Part shown: piece by piece, positions 12,240 through 23,949 of the stretch
Layout of the letters: every line of letters begins with the position of its first letter
Position numbering within the stretch: position 1 is the stretch's first letter
Source of the DNA: Hypoxylon rubiginosum
Taxonomy: Eukaryota; Ascomycota; Sordariomycetes; Xylariales; Hypoxylaceae
NCBI GenBank assembly: GCA_902806565.1
Contig: CADCXA010000006.1
Coordinates: forward strand, 1,550,001-1,614,000
DNA length: 64,000 nucleotides
Direction: 5' to 3'
Translations under genes and position numbers: made by a program
The notes under the pieces: generated by a model
What the model saw: the letters and a program-made list of their open reading frames with translations, nothing else
Database searches by the model: none
Told to the model about the DNA's origin: nothing

Positions 12240-12848
12240 CGAAGTGCTGAGTTAGGGATGCTCATGCTCAGTAATACTAGAATATAAGCCATTTAGCTCT
12301 AGATCTATGATTGACTATACTATTATACTACGATATTACGATAGATAATTCAGATATACAAGTGTTCACTTGTAAATTTCAATAATAAGGACCCGTCAGT
12401 GAATTGAGTTTGACGATATGGGACCGATATATGCGGCATACCACTCGTCTGGTAAACCTTCCGTAGCGCTATTCCAGAATCATGCTAACGCCCCCGTCTG
12501 CCTCCCCGCTAGGTGTGCTTATAGCGCACCAATGACGTCGCATGTAATTGGTCCCTGCTTATATGTACCCTGTACCCATGATACCTTCGCTACTCTTATG
12601 CCGAGGTTCCTTTATTAGAATCGTGGCGGACCTTATGACAAGCCCGACTCCCCCAGCTTCTCAACATCTACGCCCTTCTCCAGTCATCGCAACTTGGATA
12701 TACATTCCTATAGCTTTAAACCTGATTCCCATTGTCAGCGAAAGTACAACCTGTAGTACGACATCATAGGAGCGAATCGGCTTGTCTGAATTGCTCACCG
12801 AATCCCGAATCTCATCGATCTAACACGAGATCTACCTTGCAACTCACC
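12240..12848. other. Intergenic region ahead of the cytochrome b5 gene
   Basis: No gene is seen. It begins with an AT-rich stretch and ends with the probable 5' leader of the cytochrome b5 gene. Short open frames here have no recognisable features. Confidence 0.4.
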
Positions 12849-13201
12849 ATGTCTAAAACCTTCACCGCCAAGGATGTCGCCGATCATAAGGATGAGAAGA
12901 ACGGCATGTATATAATCGTCGATAGCAGCGTATACGATATTACGAGTAAGAAAGACATCTTTTTTTTTTACTCCGACCCTTTCGTATCACCTTGTGTAAC
13001 GAAAACGCGTAGCGCTAACGGCAGCACTTCCGCGGGAACACAGACTTCCTCGACGAGCACCCGGGCGGGGCCAAGATCCTCAAGAGGATGGCCGGCAAGA
13101 ACGCCACGAAGCAGTTCTGGAAGTACCACGGCAAGACCGTCCTGGACAAGTACGGCGGCAAGCTCAAGATCGGGGAGCTGACGGAGACGGCCAAGTTATG
13201 A
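12849..13201 (+). CDS. Small soluble cytochrome b5 domain protein
   Basis: Two exons (12849-12945 and 13044-13201) give 84 residues. The acceptor at GAACACAG is chosen because it restores VYDITNFLDEHPGG, the canonical b5 core; the nearer GGCAG acceptor would break the phase. The first heme ligand is the His of EHPGG (about residue 39) and the second is the His of WKYHGK (about residue 62). The protein ends with TETAKL soon after the heme domain and has no hydrophobic tail. It therefore differs from ER-anchored b5 and should be soluble or peripheral. It would pass single electrons to an oxygenase, reductase or desaturase partner. A P450 gene converges on it 373 bases downstream. The intron carries a run of ten T. 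Confidence 0.88.
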
Positions 13202-13574
13202 TGAGAGTGACTGGTGGGCATTGTGTAACGATAGCATTCGCAGATAACCAGACTACCCACACGGCGCCAGGGCATTACGACGTCTTATTCGCATATACGG
13301 AGCCTTGGAGGATATGTATGACGAGTTGGGATATGTTTTGAATTTATGCAGTTGAGTCTACGGAATGGTAGATTAGAGAGGCTTGTAGCCAGTCAAATTA
13401 TACGAAATCCTACTAAGGATTTGTCACTGTAAACTTTTACGCAGATTGTTTTACTGATACGCCCAAGGGAGATGTTATTCGTGTATTGATTGCTTTTTCT
13501 TCTTGTCCTAGCATCATTAGCTTACTGTATTGTATAAGTCGATTCGCCTCCTAAATTAATAGCATCGCGACCAC
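13202..13574. other. Convergent 3' region between b5 and P450
   Basis: This AT-rich spacer lies between two tail-to-tail genes. It probably contains both 3' untranslated regions. No other feature is visible. Confidence 0.4.
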
Positions 13575-15414
13575 TCAATCCCGAATGATAACTCTCACAC
13601 CTTGACTTCCCGGATATGCCCCGGTTGTGATGAAATCCCCATAGATCGCCACGTCGGCTCGTGTGGTCTGATACAGCTCTAAAGTCGGTCCATTTTGAAC
13701 CTTGAGAGCGGGATCGTAGAGATCATACCGGCGGACCAGCCCTGCCGTAAACGTCTGCAGTTCCTGGTAGGCCAAGTTGATCCCTATGCACTGCCTGGTC
13801 CCCTTGGAGAACGACATCTGGTATTTCAGGAGCTTCGGGTTCTCCAGGTAACGTTCAGGTATGAATTCGTTGGGCCGATCGTATGTATCCGGGTTGCGGT
13901 TCAGAATCGGCGCCGCCATGCCGACGGCCGAGCCGGCTGGGATGACATATGTCTGGCCGTTGGGAGCCTCGTAGACAAGATCTTCGTCGGGGCATGTCCG
14001 ATCTTGGCGGTGAGTGGCACCCGGGTAGAGCCTGATAGCTTCTTGTATGAGTGCGTTCAGGAGTGGGAGTTTGTCTAGCTTGGATGCTACCGGAAGTTCG
14101 TTGCGATCGGGCATGACAGTCTCCAGCTCGGCTCTTAACCTGGCAAACAGCTTTCGATCAGCAAGCAAATGATACATGATGGCTGCCAGGGTCGAAGCCG
14201 TTGTTTCGCTGCCTGCGATGACAATCACCATGGCTTCATCCGTAAGTCGTCTAGTCTCCTTCTCGGATTCGGGTATGTTGCTACGAATAATCTCGTGAAA
14301 GATGGTCTTCCCCTCGGGGAGATCCTTAGCCTTTCGGACCTCTTCGACCTGAACAGCCAATCCCTAATACAATCTATTAGCCGCATGGAACCTTTCTCGC
14401 ATCATCAAGTTCAAGCCAAACGATACGTACCTCCACAAAGTTCGCAAAGGCGCCGACTTTAGGTATCAGGGCAATCATAACCTTGGGGGGCATCTTAGCC
14501 ATAAGACTAGCCAACCAGAAAAAGTGAGTTCCGAGGTGAGCAAGTGGCTGTGGTTCCACTGCAATATCCAGAGTCAGTGAATTGCTATGTGGTTCGAAGT
14601 GAGAGTTTGTCTACGAAATAAAACTCCATGATTTTATAAGACCATCACTTAAAAACGAAGCTTAAAGAGGTTCGATATATACTCACTGATATCGAAAAAT
14701 GTGGTATTGCAATCTTCCATGTCCAGGCACTTATCCCCGTCGCCGAACGCATAGGCTTGGATGATGTCCTTCGTCGCGGCTCTGAATGCGATATTCATGC
14801 GCACGGGTGCCCCGGTCTTGGCCCATCCGTCCATGCGATAGAACATGTTTGCGAGCGTGTCGTTGATAACGGGCTCCAGGCGCCGCACGTTCTGCTGCGA
14901 AAAGAACGGGTTTAGCACCGCGCGGCGCCGACGATGATGATCATGGTCTTTCGTGGCGAGGATCGACCCGTCAGCTTGGAGCGTCTGAAGTATGGTCCCG
15001 TATCTCTCGCGCCGAAGCTTGGGAGACTGCGAGTACAGCTTCTCGATGAAGGTTGGATCGTTCACATGCACCACGTCTGGCCTTATCCGGACGATTGGGC
15101 CGTATTTGCGGTGCATTTCCTCCACGACCCAGACGTATTGGCCGCCTCGCCATAGATCGTGATAGGCATTGTACCAGCTGGTGAGAGCTGGACGGCATGA
15201 TTTAGCATACGTAGTTCAAAGGATGTTGGACCCCTTTTGGGGTATATATCAGAAGAATGGATTCCTCACCAGCGATCTTAGGGCCGGGAATCTTAGCTAG
15301 TGGACTGAAGTACAGGCGATAGATTCCGAGACCGAGAACATAGAAAACAATCAAGCTAGCGACTAATAGCGGCTGAAAGCTAGTCGCCCACTTTAAGCTG
15401 GAGTCTAAGGCCAT
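13575..15414 (-). CDS. Cytochrome P450 monooxygenase
   Basis: Four exons on the minus strand (15414-15270, 15187-14687, 14558-14431, 14363-13575) give 520 residues. The start MALDSSLKW is the first ATG ahead of the membrane anchor (LLVASLIVFYVLGLGIYRLY). A Pro-rich hinge follows (IPGPKIAA). The I-helix has AGSETT at about residues 308-313, the K-helix E-x-x-R is EAIR at about 366-369, and the heme loop is FSKGTRQCIG with the ligand Cys at about 450. All parts needed for an active, ER-bound P450 are present. The N-terminal third (ALTSWYNAYHDLWRGGQYV) resembles the large fungal group of secondary-metabolite P450s. No synthase, transporter or regulator lies beside it, so its substrate cannot be inferred. 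The convergent b5 gene could supply electrons, but nothing proves it. Confidence 0.93.
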
Positions 15415-18400
15415 TTCGGCGTCTTGAATGGTGGATTGGCCGTTGAAAGACTTGGGAAATATGGCCAGTGATGGCACCGGGTAGTAGGGAAATGTTTCAA
15501 AGGCAAAGCGCTGGCATCAGAATCACAGCCTCGAGAAAGCATGCGAGGGAGAAAGATATGGCCTTGTTTTTTCCTCAGGAAGAACTTCAATCTTAAGTAA
15601 ATGCTATAAAATATACACAATGTCCCTTGGCATCAACGCGAGCTTCTGTCGTTCTCGAAGGATTCTATTTGGCCCACTTAGCCCCGGATAGTTTAAGATC
15701 CTTCCATGAAGCTGAAATGGGTGTTGTACTATGTATTAATGGCGATATCTATTAGGTATTTCTATGATATATACGTGGCGTTGGTTAGCGGAACTTGTTG
15801 TTGTTCTTACTTAACTTCAACTTTCCGCGGATCGCGAACCGGAGTCGAGGGAACAATAAGACAGACTTGTTCTAGAGGCTATTATATAACTTCAACTCTT
15901 TGTGTTTTACTGTCGTAGTAACGAGGATGAATTCGTGATAAAGTACCTAATCAGCCATGATTAGTAATCGCACGAAGTTAAGAGGCGTAAGCGGTCGACC
16001 GGGTATGTAGGCAGGCCAGCCACCGACTATCTCCTATGTATGTATGTATGTAAGCCTCAGAGAGAAGGGGAGGAAAAGGTGCAGCTCGCCTTGCATAACC
16101 TAGGTCGTCAGGTACCTACATATATGTGGTACTTCTTATTGTCCATTGTCCATACAAGGCAAGCCGTCGTGTTCCCAGGATAGGAAGTCCAATCCCCACC
16201 CAGCGCACTAAACAACGGCTGGGTCTCGAAAACGCGTGATTGAACTTGTCTAATTTAAAGGGTTGTTATATTATAAGTGTACATATGGATGTACTATTAT
16301 ATAGTAGGGTAACTTGCGACTTATGCTGCACTAATAAAATGGTTGCATTACAGCTCTTCTTCAGACTTGGACGCGTCTTCCATCTTGTCCGCTTGACCTG
16401 TCACCGAATCGTCAGCAATACACATCTGCTTCGTAAGTCAAAGTCAGGCTCTATCTAAGCCTTGGCCATGCTGCCATGCCGCCATGCCGGGATCCAGTAA
16501 AGCCATGACCGCTGCCGGTATGCGTGTATGTTGACAAGACAGGATTGTCATCTGCTACGTACCTTAAGTATATAGCTCGAGACAGCCTTCTGCTATCTTT
16601 CCGAGATCCTCAAGATTCCGACTTTGTTGGTGGAGACAAAATACCGCCTCAAAATGAGTGACCGGAAATTCACTCATGGCTGCTACCTTGGTTTCTTACT
16701 ATGGTACTACGTACTGTAGAACAGGAACCCTGAAGTTTCAAGATAGCGATAATGATGTGCTTTTAAGTAGAAGAGGCTTTTTTCGTCGTCCTCGTGTAGG
16801 CATGTTCATGGTAAAATAGTAGGTACATGCGTTGGAGGTTAGCTTCGTATGGTAAACGAAGTATCTCTCAACTCAACTTTAGACCTCAAGACATGGATGG
16901 TATGACTGTAACGAAAGGGGATTAGTTCGGCTATTGGAGTCCGGACGCGGGCTAGTATTATGTTCTGTGAGCGGGCACACGCCCGGACCGTCTGGCAAAG
17001 GGCCTAAACAAGCCTGGCACTGGCAAGCCTGACAAGCCTGACATCACCTCCCCCCCCTCTGCACATACCGGTAAACAATAGGTATCCCTAGCGGCTCCAC
17101 ATCCGTATCGCCGTCTTCGACATTTTCTTCTCCATGTGCAATTCCAGTTCTTATTTCCTTAGTTCCCTAGTCCCTAGTTCCTAAATCCTACGATACATAC
17201 CCCGTCGACCTATCCTAGTGATTTGTATCGTGCCCACAACAAAAGACCTAAGCTATCGACGCATCGACACGCGATAATCTCTCTAGAGTAATTCGATCCA
17301 ATTTTTCCATCTCAATTGGATTACCTTTGCCTCGGTAGATTCATACCTGTCAAGTGTAAGTGAAGATATACTCGATTTCTTTGTTTCAATTGTCAATTGA
17401 CATTTCACCATCAAAAAGAAACCCCGTTTCATTGCGTATGCCCAGCTGAAGACCTGCGAGATCTTACACAACCCTTGTCACCTTTGCAGCCTTTGCAGCC
17501 TTTGCAAGCCCTTAGAACCCCCCCAAGGCCCCTCGCCAAAGCGCCTTGTTACATTCCCCATTGTCATCGTGCAGATCAGATGTTCGCCCACCATACCCAA
17601 TTTGCGGTATTACAATAATACTATGTACTACAGGTACTACCTAGGTACAGCTGTCCACTCACAGCGGATCCGGTGACCCCGGTGCCTGCAAAGACCTCCA
17701 CCTTACAACATCCAAAATCGCGCAGCTATCCAAACGGGCCTAAGCTCAGGTATCTGCACAGGTACCGAGCTCTTCCGCCCCGGACAAGCTTTTTTGTTTC
17801 CCTCGTCCCCTAGTCTAACGCCGAACCTCCATTTCATTATTTCCTTTTCACCCGAACTCTTCCCATCTTTTCAATCTTCTTTCTCCTTGCTTCTTTCCCT
17901 CCTCGACTCACTTGTCCTTGTGAAAATTCCATCCCCATCCAACCTATCCAAGGGCCTGTGTTGTTCGCACATATCGCAGCTATAGCTTCTCTGACTCCGT
18001 CAAAGTAAACAGTCAAGCTCCACCTCAGACCGAGTCAGCCATCTGCGCTCCGCCTAACCCACTACGATACCCTCTAACGGCTTAAGGTAAGCTATCAATT
18101 TTGTCAATTAAAAAACCAGAGCTCAATCCCGGCTTCAATCCTTCATTCAAGCACATTTCAATACATCTGGTGTCTCGAATTCTCAAATCTTGGTTCAATG
18201 GATCTCCCGGCTGCTTCGGCTAGAGTGAATCACGCCTCAATTGGACTACCGGATGCGTCTTTTTCACCACTTCTAGCCGTGACGCGGGGGATTTCCAGGC
18301 ACGAGATGAGATTTCTGCATGTCAATTGACGCAGTCAATTGGCCCAGAGCTTCACCTTGCGTCTTGCCACAGCTCTACAATCTCCGGCATTAATCTCCTG

Positions 18401-18434
18401 TACTAATCTCCTTCACAGAGTACCAAGTTTCAAG
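15415..18434. other. Three-kilobase intergenic region, pyrimidine-rich towards 3' end
   Basis: No convincing gene is seen. About 16000-16050 holds a short TATG run. From about 17100 to 18430 the plus strand is CT-rich and carries six CAATTG sites, listed separately. This part is probably the promoter and long 5' leader of the small membrane-protein gene that starts at 18435. Confidence 0.4.
17313..18341. promoter_or_regulatory. Cluster of CAATTG palindromes
   Basis: CAATTG occurs at 17313, 17387, 17394, 18238, 18323 and 18336: six copies in about 1 kb, where one per 4 kb is expected by chance at even base composition. The copy at 17394 lies in the perfect 12-base palindrome TGTCAATTGACA (17391-17402), and the copy at 18323 in GTCAATTGAC. 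The cluster is upstream of the 64-residue membrane-protein gene. It may be a binding site for a dimeric regulator; the factor is unknown. Confidence 0.35.
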
Positions 18435-18744
18435 ATGCCTGCGATCAACCACGCCCTCGTCGCTCGCGACACCTTCAGCCATATCCTCCCCCGCGACAAC
18501 TGGGCTGTAAGTACCAAATCCCATCGTGTCTTTCCCACTCCAATCGTTGATACCCAATTCATTGAACGGGATCAATCGAGTGTGGACATGATGAAGGAAG
18601 ACGCATACTGACGTGCAATAGAACCGAGAACCTGGTGTCATCGTCGTCTTCTGTATCGTTTTCGTCGTCGGTTGCGGTCTGATCGGTCTCTGGGTTTCCA
18701 AGTGCATCTCGGCACGACGAGCTAAGACTGCTCTCCCCGCGTAG
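18435..18744 (+). CDS. 64-residue single-pass membrane protein
   Basis: Two exons (18435-18506 and 18622-18744) give 64 residues. The N-terminal half is short and polar (MPAINHALVARDTFSHIL, then PRDNWA). The splice junction leads into NREPG and one long membrane helix (VIVVFCIVFVVGCGLIGLWV). A short basic tail with SARRAKTALPA ends it. The exon join is supported by a good GTAAGT donor, a CAATAG acceptor and the clean helix it produces. It looks like a small conserved fungal membrane protein, but I can name no function. It is short enough to be missed by gene finders. The upstream region is long, CT-rich and dense in CAATTG sites. Confidence 0.65.
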
Positions 18745-19238
18745 GTGTCGTGAGACGAGAACATGGAGGGAGTCTAGGAGATGAAGGTTGCCGCGAGCTA
18801 TGGAATGAGACATATCAAGCTACGACTTGATTGCCTCGATTCGGCAATATACCCATCCATTCCCGGATATGTTGGTCAACCATTTCTACACAAAAAGGGC
18901 CTGGGGACTGTGAGGTTAATGATGGCCCAAGAAATCTGGCCGTGTTTTGCAGTAAATGCTTAATATACCACTAAACGAGCTCTTGGCAAGGGATTCTAGT
19001 CGCGACTGAGTCCACGATACTCTAATTTTCTCTAATACCAATCAATTATACCATCAAGCACAGGCCCAGACCCATTCAAGGGTCCGGTCTTCACGAGTTC
19101 CAATTTCGAGAGCAGACGTGATTATGAACATACTTTAATTGAGTATATGTCCGGGGTTCCGCCTCGTCATGTCTACCTGCCTGGTAATATAGAGTAATCA
19201 GCAATGCATTTCCTACGCCTCGTGAGAAGAATAGCAAG
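18745..19238. other. Convergent 3' region
   Basis: Spacer between the tail of the small membrane-protein gene and the tail of the dCMP deaminase gene. It probably holds both 3' untranslated regions; nothing else is visible. Confidence 0.35.
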
Positions 19239-20484
19239 TCAAGGGCCTCTGGATTGTATCTCGTTCAGTAGAGCTCCATCTTCTCCAAATGAATCAACCC
19301 ATTGGCTGGCTGCATGCATATTAGCACTGTCTTCATGAAGATAAAACATGTACGGAAAGGTGCTCACCGGAGAGAACTGTCTTAGTTTAACACCAGCGTT
19401 CCTAAAGATCTGAGCGGTGTCCGTGTCCATGCTGTAACCTTGGTTATACACCACCTCGCTGATGCCCACCTGCACAATCTTGATACTGCACGTCAGGCAG
19501 GGGCACGTGTTGCAGTACAGGACGCTCCCTTCCCGGATGCGCTCGCGGCCGGCCTCGAGCAGCGCGTTCTCCTCGGCGTGGAGGCAGAGGCAGGTGGACA
19601 GGGAGGCGCCGCTGCCGGCGGCGGCGGCGTTGCAGCGGGGGCAGCCGCCGTCGCCGCAGTTGAGGAGGTGGCGGGGGGTGCCGTTGTAGCCGGTGCTGAC
19701 GACGTGGTGGCGGGCGTCGACGAGGACGCAGCCGACGGCGCGCTTCATGCAGTTGCAGCGCCGCGCGGCGAGCGAGGCGAGCGACATGAAGTAGCCGTCC
19801 CAGCCCGGGCGCAGGCGGCCCGGGTCCGTCAGGTCCAGCTTGGCCAGCGTCGCGTACAGGTGCGCGAGGTCCGCCGAGGTGTTGAGGAGGCGGACGGCGG
19901 CCCGCGACATCAGCGGGAGGACGCCCGTGTTGGCGTCGTATAGGTGCCGGTCGGACTGCGACACGAAGTCCTCGAGGCTGGTGGCGGCGGTGGTGGTGCT
20001 GGTGGTTTCGGGACTGCTGCGCCGCCGGTACCGGTGCCACCGCACGAGCAGCGGCGCGTCTACGCTGATCAGGAGGAAGAACGGCCGCCGGTTTAGGGTT
20101 TCTAGCACGGCCTCGTCGTGCACATCAGTTGTTACCCACCGCGAGCGCCAGTGCTTCGTGACGAAGTCTAGCAAGGCCGTAGTCGTCGGGAAGATATACG
20201 ATGAAGAAGAAGAAGAAGGTGTCTGCTTCAAGCGCAGAGAAAGGCTTGCCTCGGCAGCAGCGTCAGGGGCAGCTGATTCTGCTTCCGACTCGGCGGAGCC
20301 CGAGTGGCTCTCATCTTGAGGGTTTGGTGCTTCTAGGTACAGTTTCTTGAAGCCGTGATGGTCTATCAGGTACTGAGCCACCGTGCTCTTACCGGCGCAT
20401 TTTGCTATAGCTCGGTGTTAGTAAAGGCTGATATAAGTAAAAATAAAAGGGGGGGATTTTACCACCACAGATTCCGATAAACAT
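19239..20484 (-). CDS. DCD1: Deoxycytidylate deaminase with N-terminal P-loop
   Basis: A 22-base first exon (20484-20463) joins to 20404-19239, giving 395 residues. The tiny first exon encodes MFIGICG and completes a Walker A motif with the second exon (GAKCAGKST). The C-terminal half is a zinc-dependent cytidine/dCMP deaminase domain. The HAE motif is in CLHAEENALL (His at about residue 283) and the P-C-x-x-C ligands are in CPCLTCSIKIVQVG. CMKRAVGCVLVD and STGYNGTPR are the substrate-binding blocks of dCMP deaminases. The enzyme converts dCMP to dUMP and feeds dTMP synthesis. The P-loop region resembles a nucleoside/nucleotide kinase fold, and its role here is unclear. Codons are much more GC-rich than the flanks, which makes long shadow frames on the other strand. 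Confidence 0.9.
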
Positions 20485-21648
20485 CTTATCGTTGAAGGCC
20501 AATTACCTTGTATATATGAAGCTCATATATTCAGGCTATGAAATCATTTTAAATGTGTAACAAGTGTGGGTAGCTGGAGATGTAGCATTCCCAGACAGAC
20601 ACACAAACAGACAGATTGTTTCGATACCGTAGCTCTGGCACTGGTACCAAGTTTGCCTTAGGTACCTTGAAAATGGGTCTCTTCTATTGGATCGTGCACT
20701 AAGTCAAGAACGCGTCGCGTGCTCGAGTCGTCGAGTCGAAAGGAAGAAAACCACTACCGCAATTTAGCCGGGTATCGTAGATCGTATCACGATAAAGGTA
20801 CGATACGATGCGATGTCGATATTTCCCATCTAGCGGTCCACGATATTCAGTTGCCAAGAGAAAGCTAAAAATGTTGCCTGCAGGCATCCGTCCCTTCAAA
20901 AGCTCTCAGGTCTCAGGTGCCCCTGGCATGGAGTCGGGCAGGATGAAGGTCACGTCAGCGGAGAACTCGGTATTGCAGCCCTGCCACCTGCCTGGCTAGG
21001 CCTACTTAGCCCGGGTGGGTGATACCGAATCCCTCCTTTACATCAGCAACATCCCACTACTCTGCCGCCTGGCCGCCTGGCCGCTCACCAGGGCACTCTT
21101 AAACATGTCCGTGACTCCCAGGACATGGTCATGGACATACTATGTAGACATGTGACCCTGATTAACAAGCTCGTAATACAAAAGTTAGGCGGCGTAGGCA
21201 ACGCTATGCCTGTATATCCTTTATAATTACTGCACGTCTTCTTAGTTTTTTGTGCTGAAGGCTGAAGAGAAGGCTATAAGCTAGAATCAACCCCTTCTTC
21301 CTAGGACCTAGGACCTATGTCATCCCTTGGAAGTTACTAGCAGCTGCAGCCCACCGTACACCAGTACAATACAATCAAAACATCTGCCCCGCCAACGTCA
21401 GCCTGCCCTTACGAACATTGAACCTCACGAACGTCAATCGTCGATTAACCTACCCCTCCACATCTCTATTGCACAACATCGCGGCGCCTTTTCCTTTGCG
21501 CCAAGTCCATTTCGCCGTTTGATATCTGATATATCATCTGCTTGCAGCAACTATCCACCCAAGGACTGCTCAAACGACCCATCTTAAACACGATTACGGC
21601 GCTCAATCCATTCATCATCGTCTCACTTTCCACTAGGACCTCGACGAT
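20485..21648. other. Divergent promoter region between DCD1 and ATG7
   Basis: The two genes are transcribed away from each other, so this 1.16 kb should contain both promoters. The plus-strand end (21300-21640) is rich in C and A, as is usual for a fungal 5' leader. No gene or repeat is recognised. Confidence 0.45.
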
Positions 21649-23949
21649 ATGGCAGCTCTCAAGTTTGCGCCCTTCTCGTCCGAGATTGAACTACCATTCT
21701 ATTCGGCATTGTTCGCTTCCAAACTAGACCATGACAAGCTCAGCGACTCGGCACGGCCCGTCCTAGGCCTCTACGAGCCTCGGCCGGGTACAGCTCCAGA
21801 CGACAGCGTGAGGATGCAGGTCTTGGCCAGCGCCCTTACTAGTAATCAGTATGTTTGCGCCTTCATTTCGCAATGTCGTCACTGGTGTTCATCCTTCGAT
21901 ACATCTATTGTGTAGCTAATTACTCCCGCGAAGCGTTCCGTTAAATGCTGTACGAGCTGAAGGTATCATCAAAAACACAAACACTTTAGATGCCTTTAAA
22001 CAGGTAGACAAAAGTGAAATGATTCACAAAGCTGCACGCCAGGTCTGTTTGTTCTTTCCGACCGACCACTCAACCTGTACTAGGCTAGTTCTAACTGGAT
22101 ATGTGTGGTAGATTTGGGATGCGATCAAAGATGGCACTATATATTCAGTTCCTTCACTTCTCTCCCATTACATTATACTCTCTTACGCGGACCTCAAGAA
22201 GTATAGAATGACCTACTGGTTTGGGTTCCCGACTCTGCATTCCGACCCCCAGTGGAAACGCACAAGCGACATTCTTCATTTCACTCCAGATGAGACAACC
22301 GCCTTGGTAGATCGCTTAGGGACTTGGCGATACACCGTCGATAATAGAGAGCATGGCTTTTTCCTCGCTAAAAAGATTCGAGGGAAGAAGACGACCCAGG
22401 TTCAATCTCCACTTGAGACACCCACAGAAGATATCGGATACAGTTGGGAAGTTGGCTCTCTTCGCGAATTCGAGACCGGATTCTTCCGTGGCGTACAAGA
22501 TGAAGACAAATACGTCGCATTCGTAGACCCTTCTACGTACGAGGAGCATCCGGCCTGGCCTCTCAGAAACCTGTTAATACTCGTGAGACAACGATTTCAT
22601 CTGACCAAGGTTCAGATCCTCTGTTACAGAGATATACAATCGCGCAGACACGAGGCCCGCAGCATAGTCCTTCCCCTTTCCATGGATGCCGTGGAGGAGA
22701 TTGAAACCTCCGAAATGCCGAAGGCTACCGGTTGGGAAAGGAATCCGGCTGGGAAGCTGATGGCAAGATCCGTAAGCCTTGCGGAATCGATGGATCCTAC
22801 TCGATTAGCAGACCAGTCAGTTGATCTCAACCTCAAACTGATGAAATGGCGAATTTCGCCAGACCTGAACCTCGATATCATCAAGGACACCAAATGTCTC
22901 CTCCTTGGCGCCGGTACACTGGGCAGCTACATCTCAAGAAATCTTATGGGATGGGGCGTGCGAAAAATAACCTTTGTCGATTATGGTGCAGTGTCCTTCT
23001 CTAATCCAGTGAGGCAACCTTTGTTCACCTACAACGACTGCCTAAAGGGAGGGGCTCCAAAGGCGACTCGCGCAGCGGAAGTGCTCAAGGAAATCTACCC
23101 GGGTGTCGAAAGCGAGGGCCACGTTCTCTCAGTTCCCATGCTGGGTCATCCTATAGTGGACAAGACTCAAGGCGACTTTGAAAAACTAAAGTCTCTAATC
23201 GACGAGCATGACGCGATCTTCCTCCTGATGGATAGTAGAGAGTCGAGATGGCTTCCTACCGTGATGGGAAAAGCCGCGGGGAAGATCGTCATGAACGCCG
23301 CTCTCGGGTTCGATACATATGTAGTCATGAGGCACGGTGCGGAATCCTTAGATGGCGGCGAAGACACATTAGGCTGCTACTTTTGCAACGATGTAGTGGC
23401 ACCCGGAGACGTAAGTCATCTATCTCAAGCTTGTGCCACACCCACTAATTTTTGGCTTAGTCACAGAAAGACTTGACTCTAGACCAGCAGTGCACGGTCA
23501 CGCGACCAGGGATTGCTGCTATCGCGTCGGCTCTTCTTGTTGAGCTCTTGACTAGTCTGCTGCAGCATCCATTAGGCAAACACGCGCCTGCCCCCACAAC
23601 CAGTGTCTCGTCAGGAGGGGCTTACGAAATCGATCCTAAGGATGATTATGCCCTTGGAATAGTGCCACATCAGATTCGTGGGTTCTTGAGCAGATTCCAA
23701 AATCTCGTCATCAAGGGCCAGTCGTATCCGTCCTGCAGTGCCTGCAGCAAGCCCATTATTTCGGCGTACAGAACTCAGGGGTGGGATTTTGTGAAGCGTG
23801 CCCTCGAAGACAAAGACTACGTAGCCGAACTCAGTGGTCTAGCAGAAGTCCAGAGGAAGGCCGAAGAGATGGCTAATGAAGTTGAGTGGGAGGAAGAAGA
23901 AGAAGAAGAGGGCGACAAGGATGGTGATGACGAAGGAGTTCTCCTCTAG
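21649..23949 (+). CDS. ATG7: Autophagy E1-like enzyme Atg7
   Basis: Exons 21649-21848, 21934-22042, 22112-23410 and 23461-23949 give 698 residues, normal for Atg7. The N-terminal domain contains AEGIIKN and [15 protein letters not shown], both typical of Atg7. The adenylation domain has the nucleotide motif [15 protein letters not shown] (GAGTLG at about residue 369) and [17 protein letters not shown]. The catalytic Cys is in [10 protein letters not shown], at about residue 547. Zinc Cys pairs are visible as GCYFCND and SCSACSKP. The protein ends in a Glu-rich acidic tail. Atg7 activates Atg8 and Atg12 for autophagosome formation in the cytosol. The second exon uses a slightly unusual GCGAAG acceptor, because the nearer TGTAG would lead straight into a stop; this junction is the least certain part of the model. 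Confidence 0.95.

Noticed and set aside
13575..15414. Secondary-metabolite gene cluster around the P450
   Set aside because: No polyketide synthase, NRPS, terpene synthase, cluster regulator or efflux gene is next to it. The nearest neighbours are housekeeping genes.
19440..20319. Open frames of 159-198 codons overlapping the dCMP deaminase
   Set aside because: They show low-complexity Ala/Gly/Arg composition and come from the strong GC bias of the real gene.
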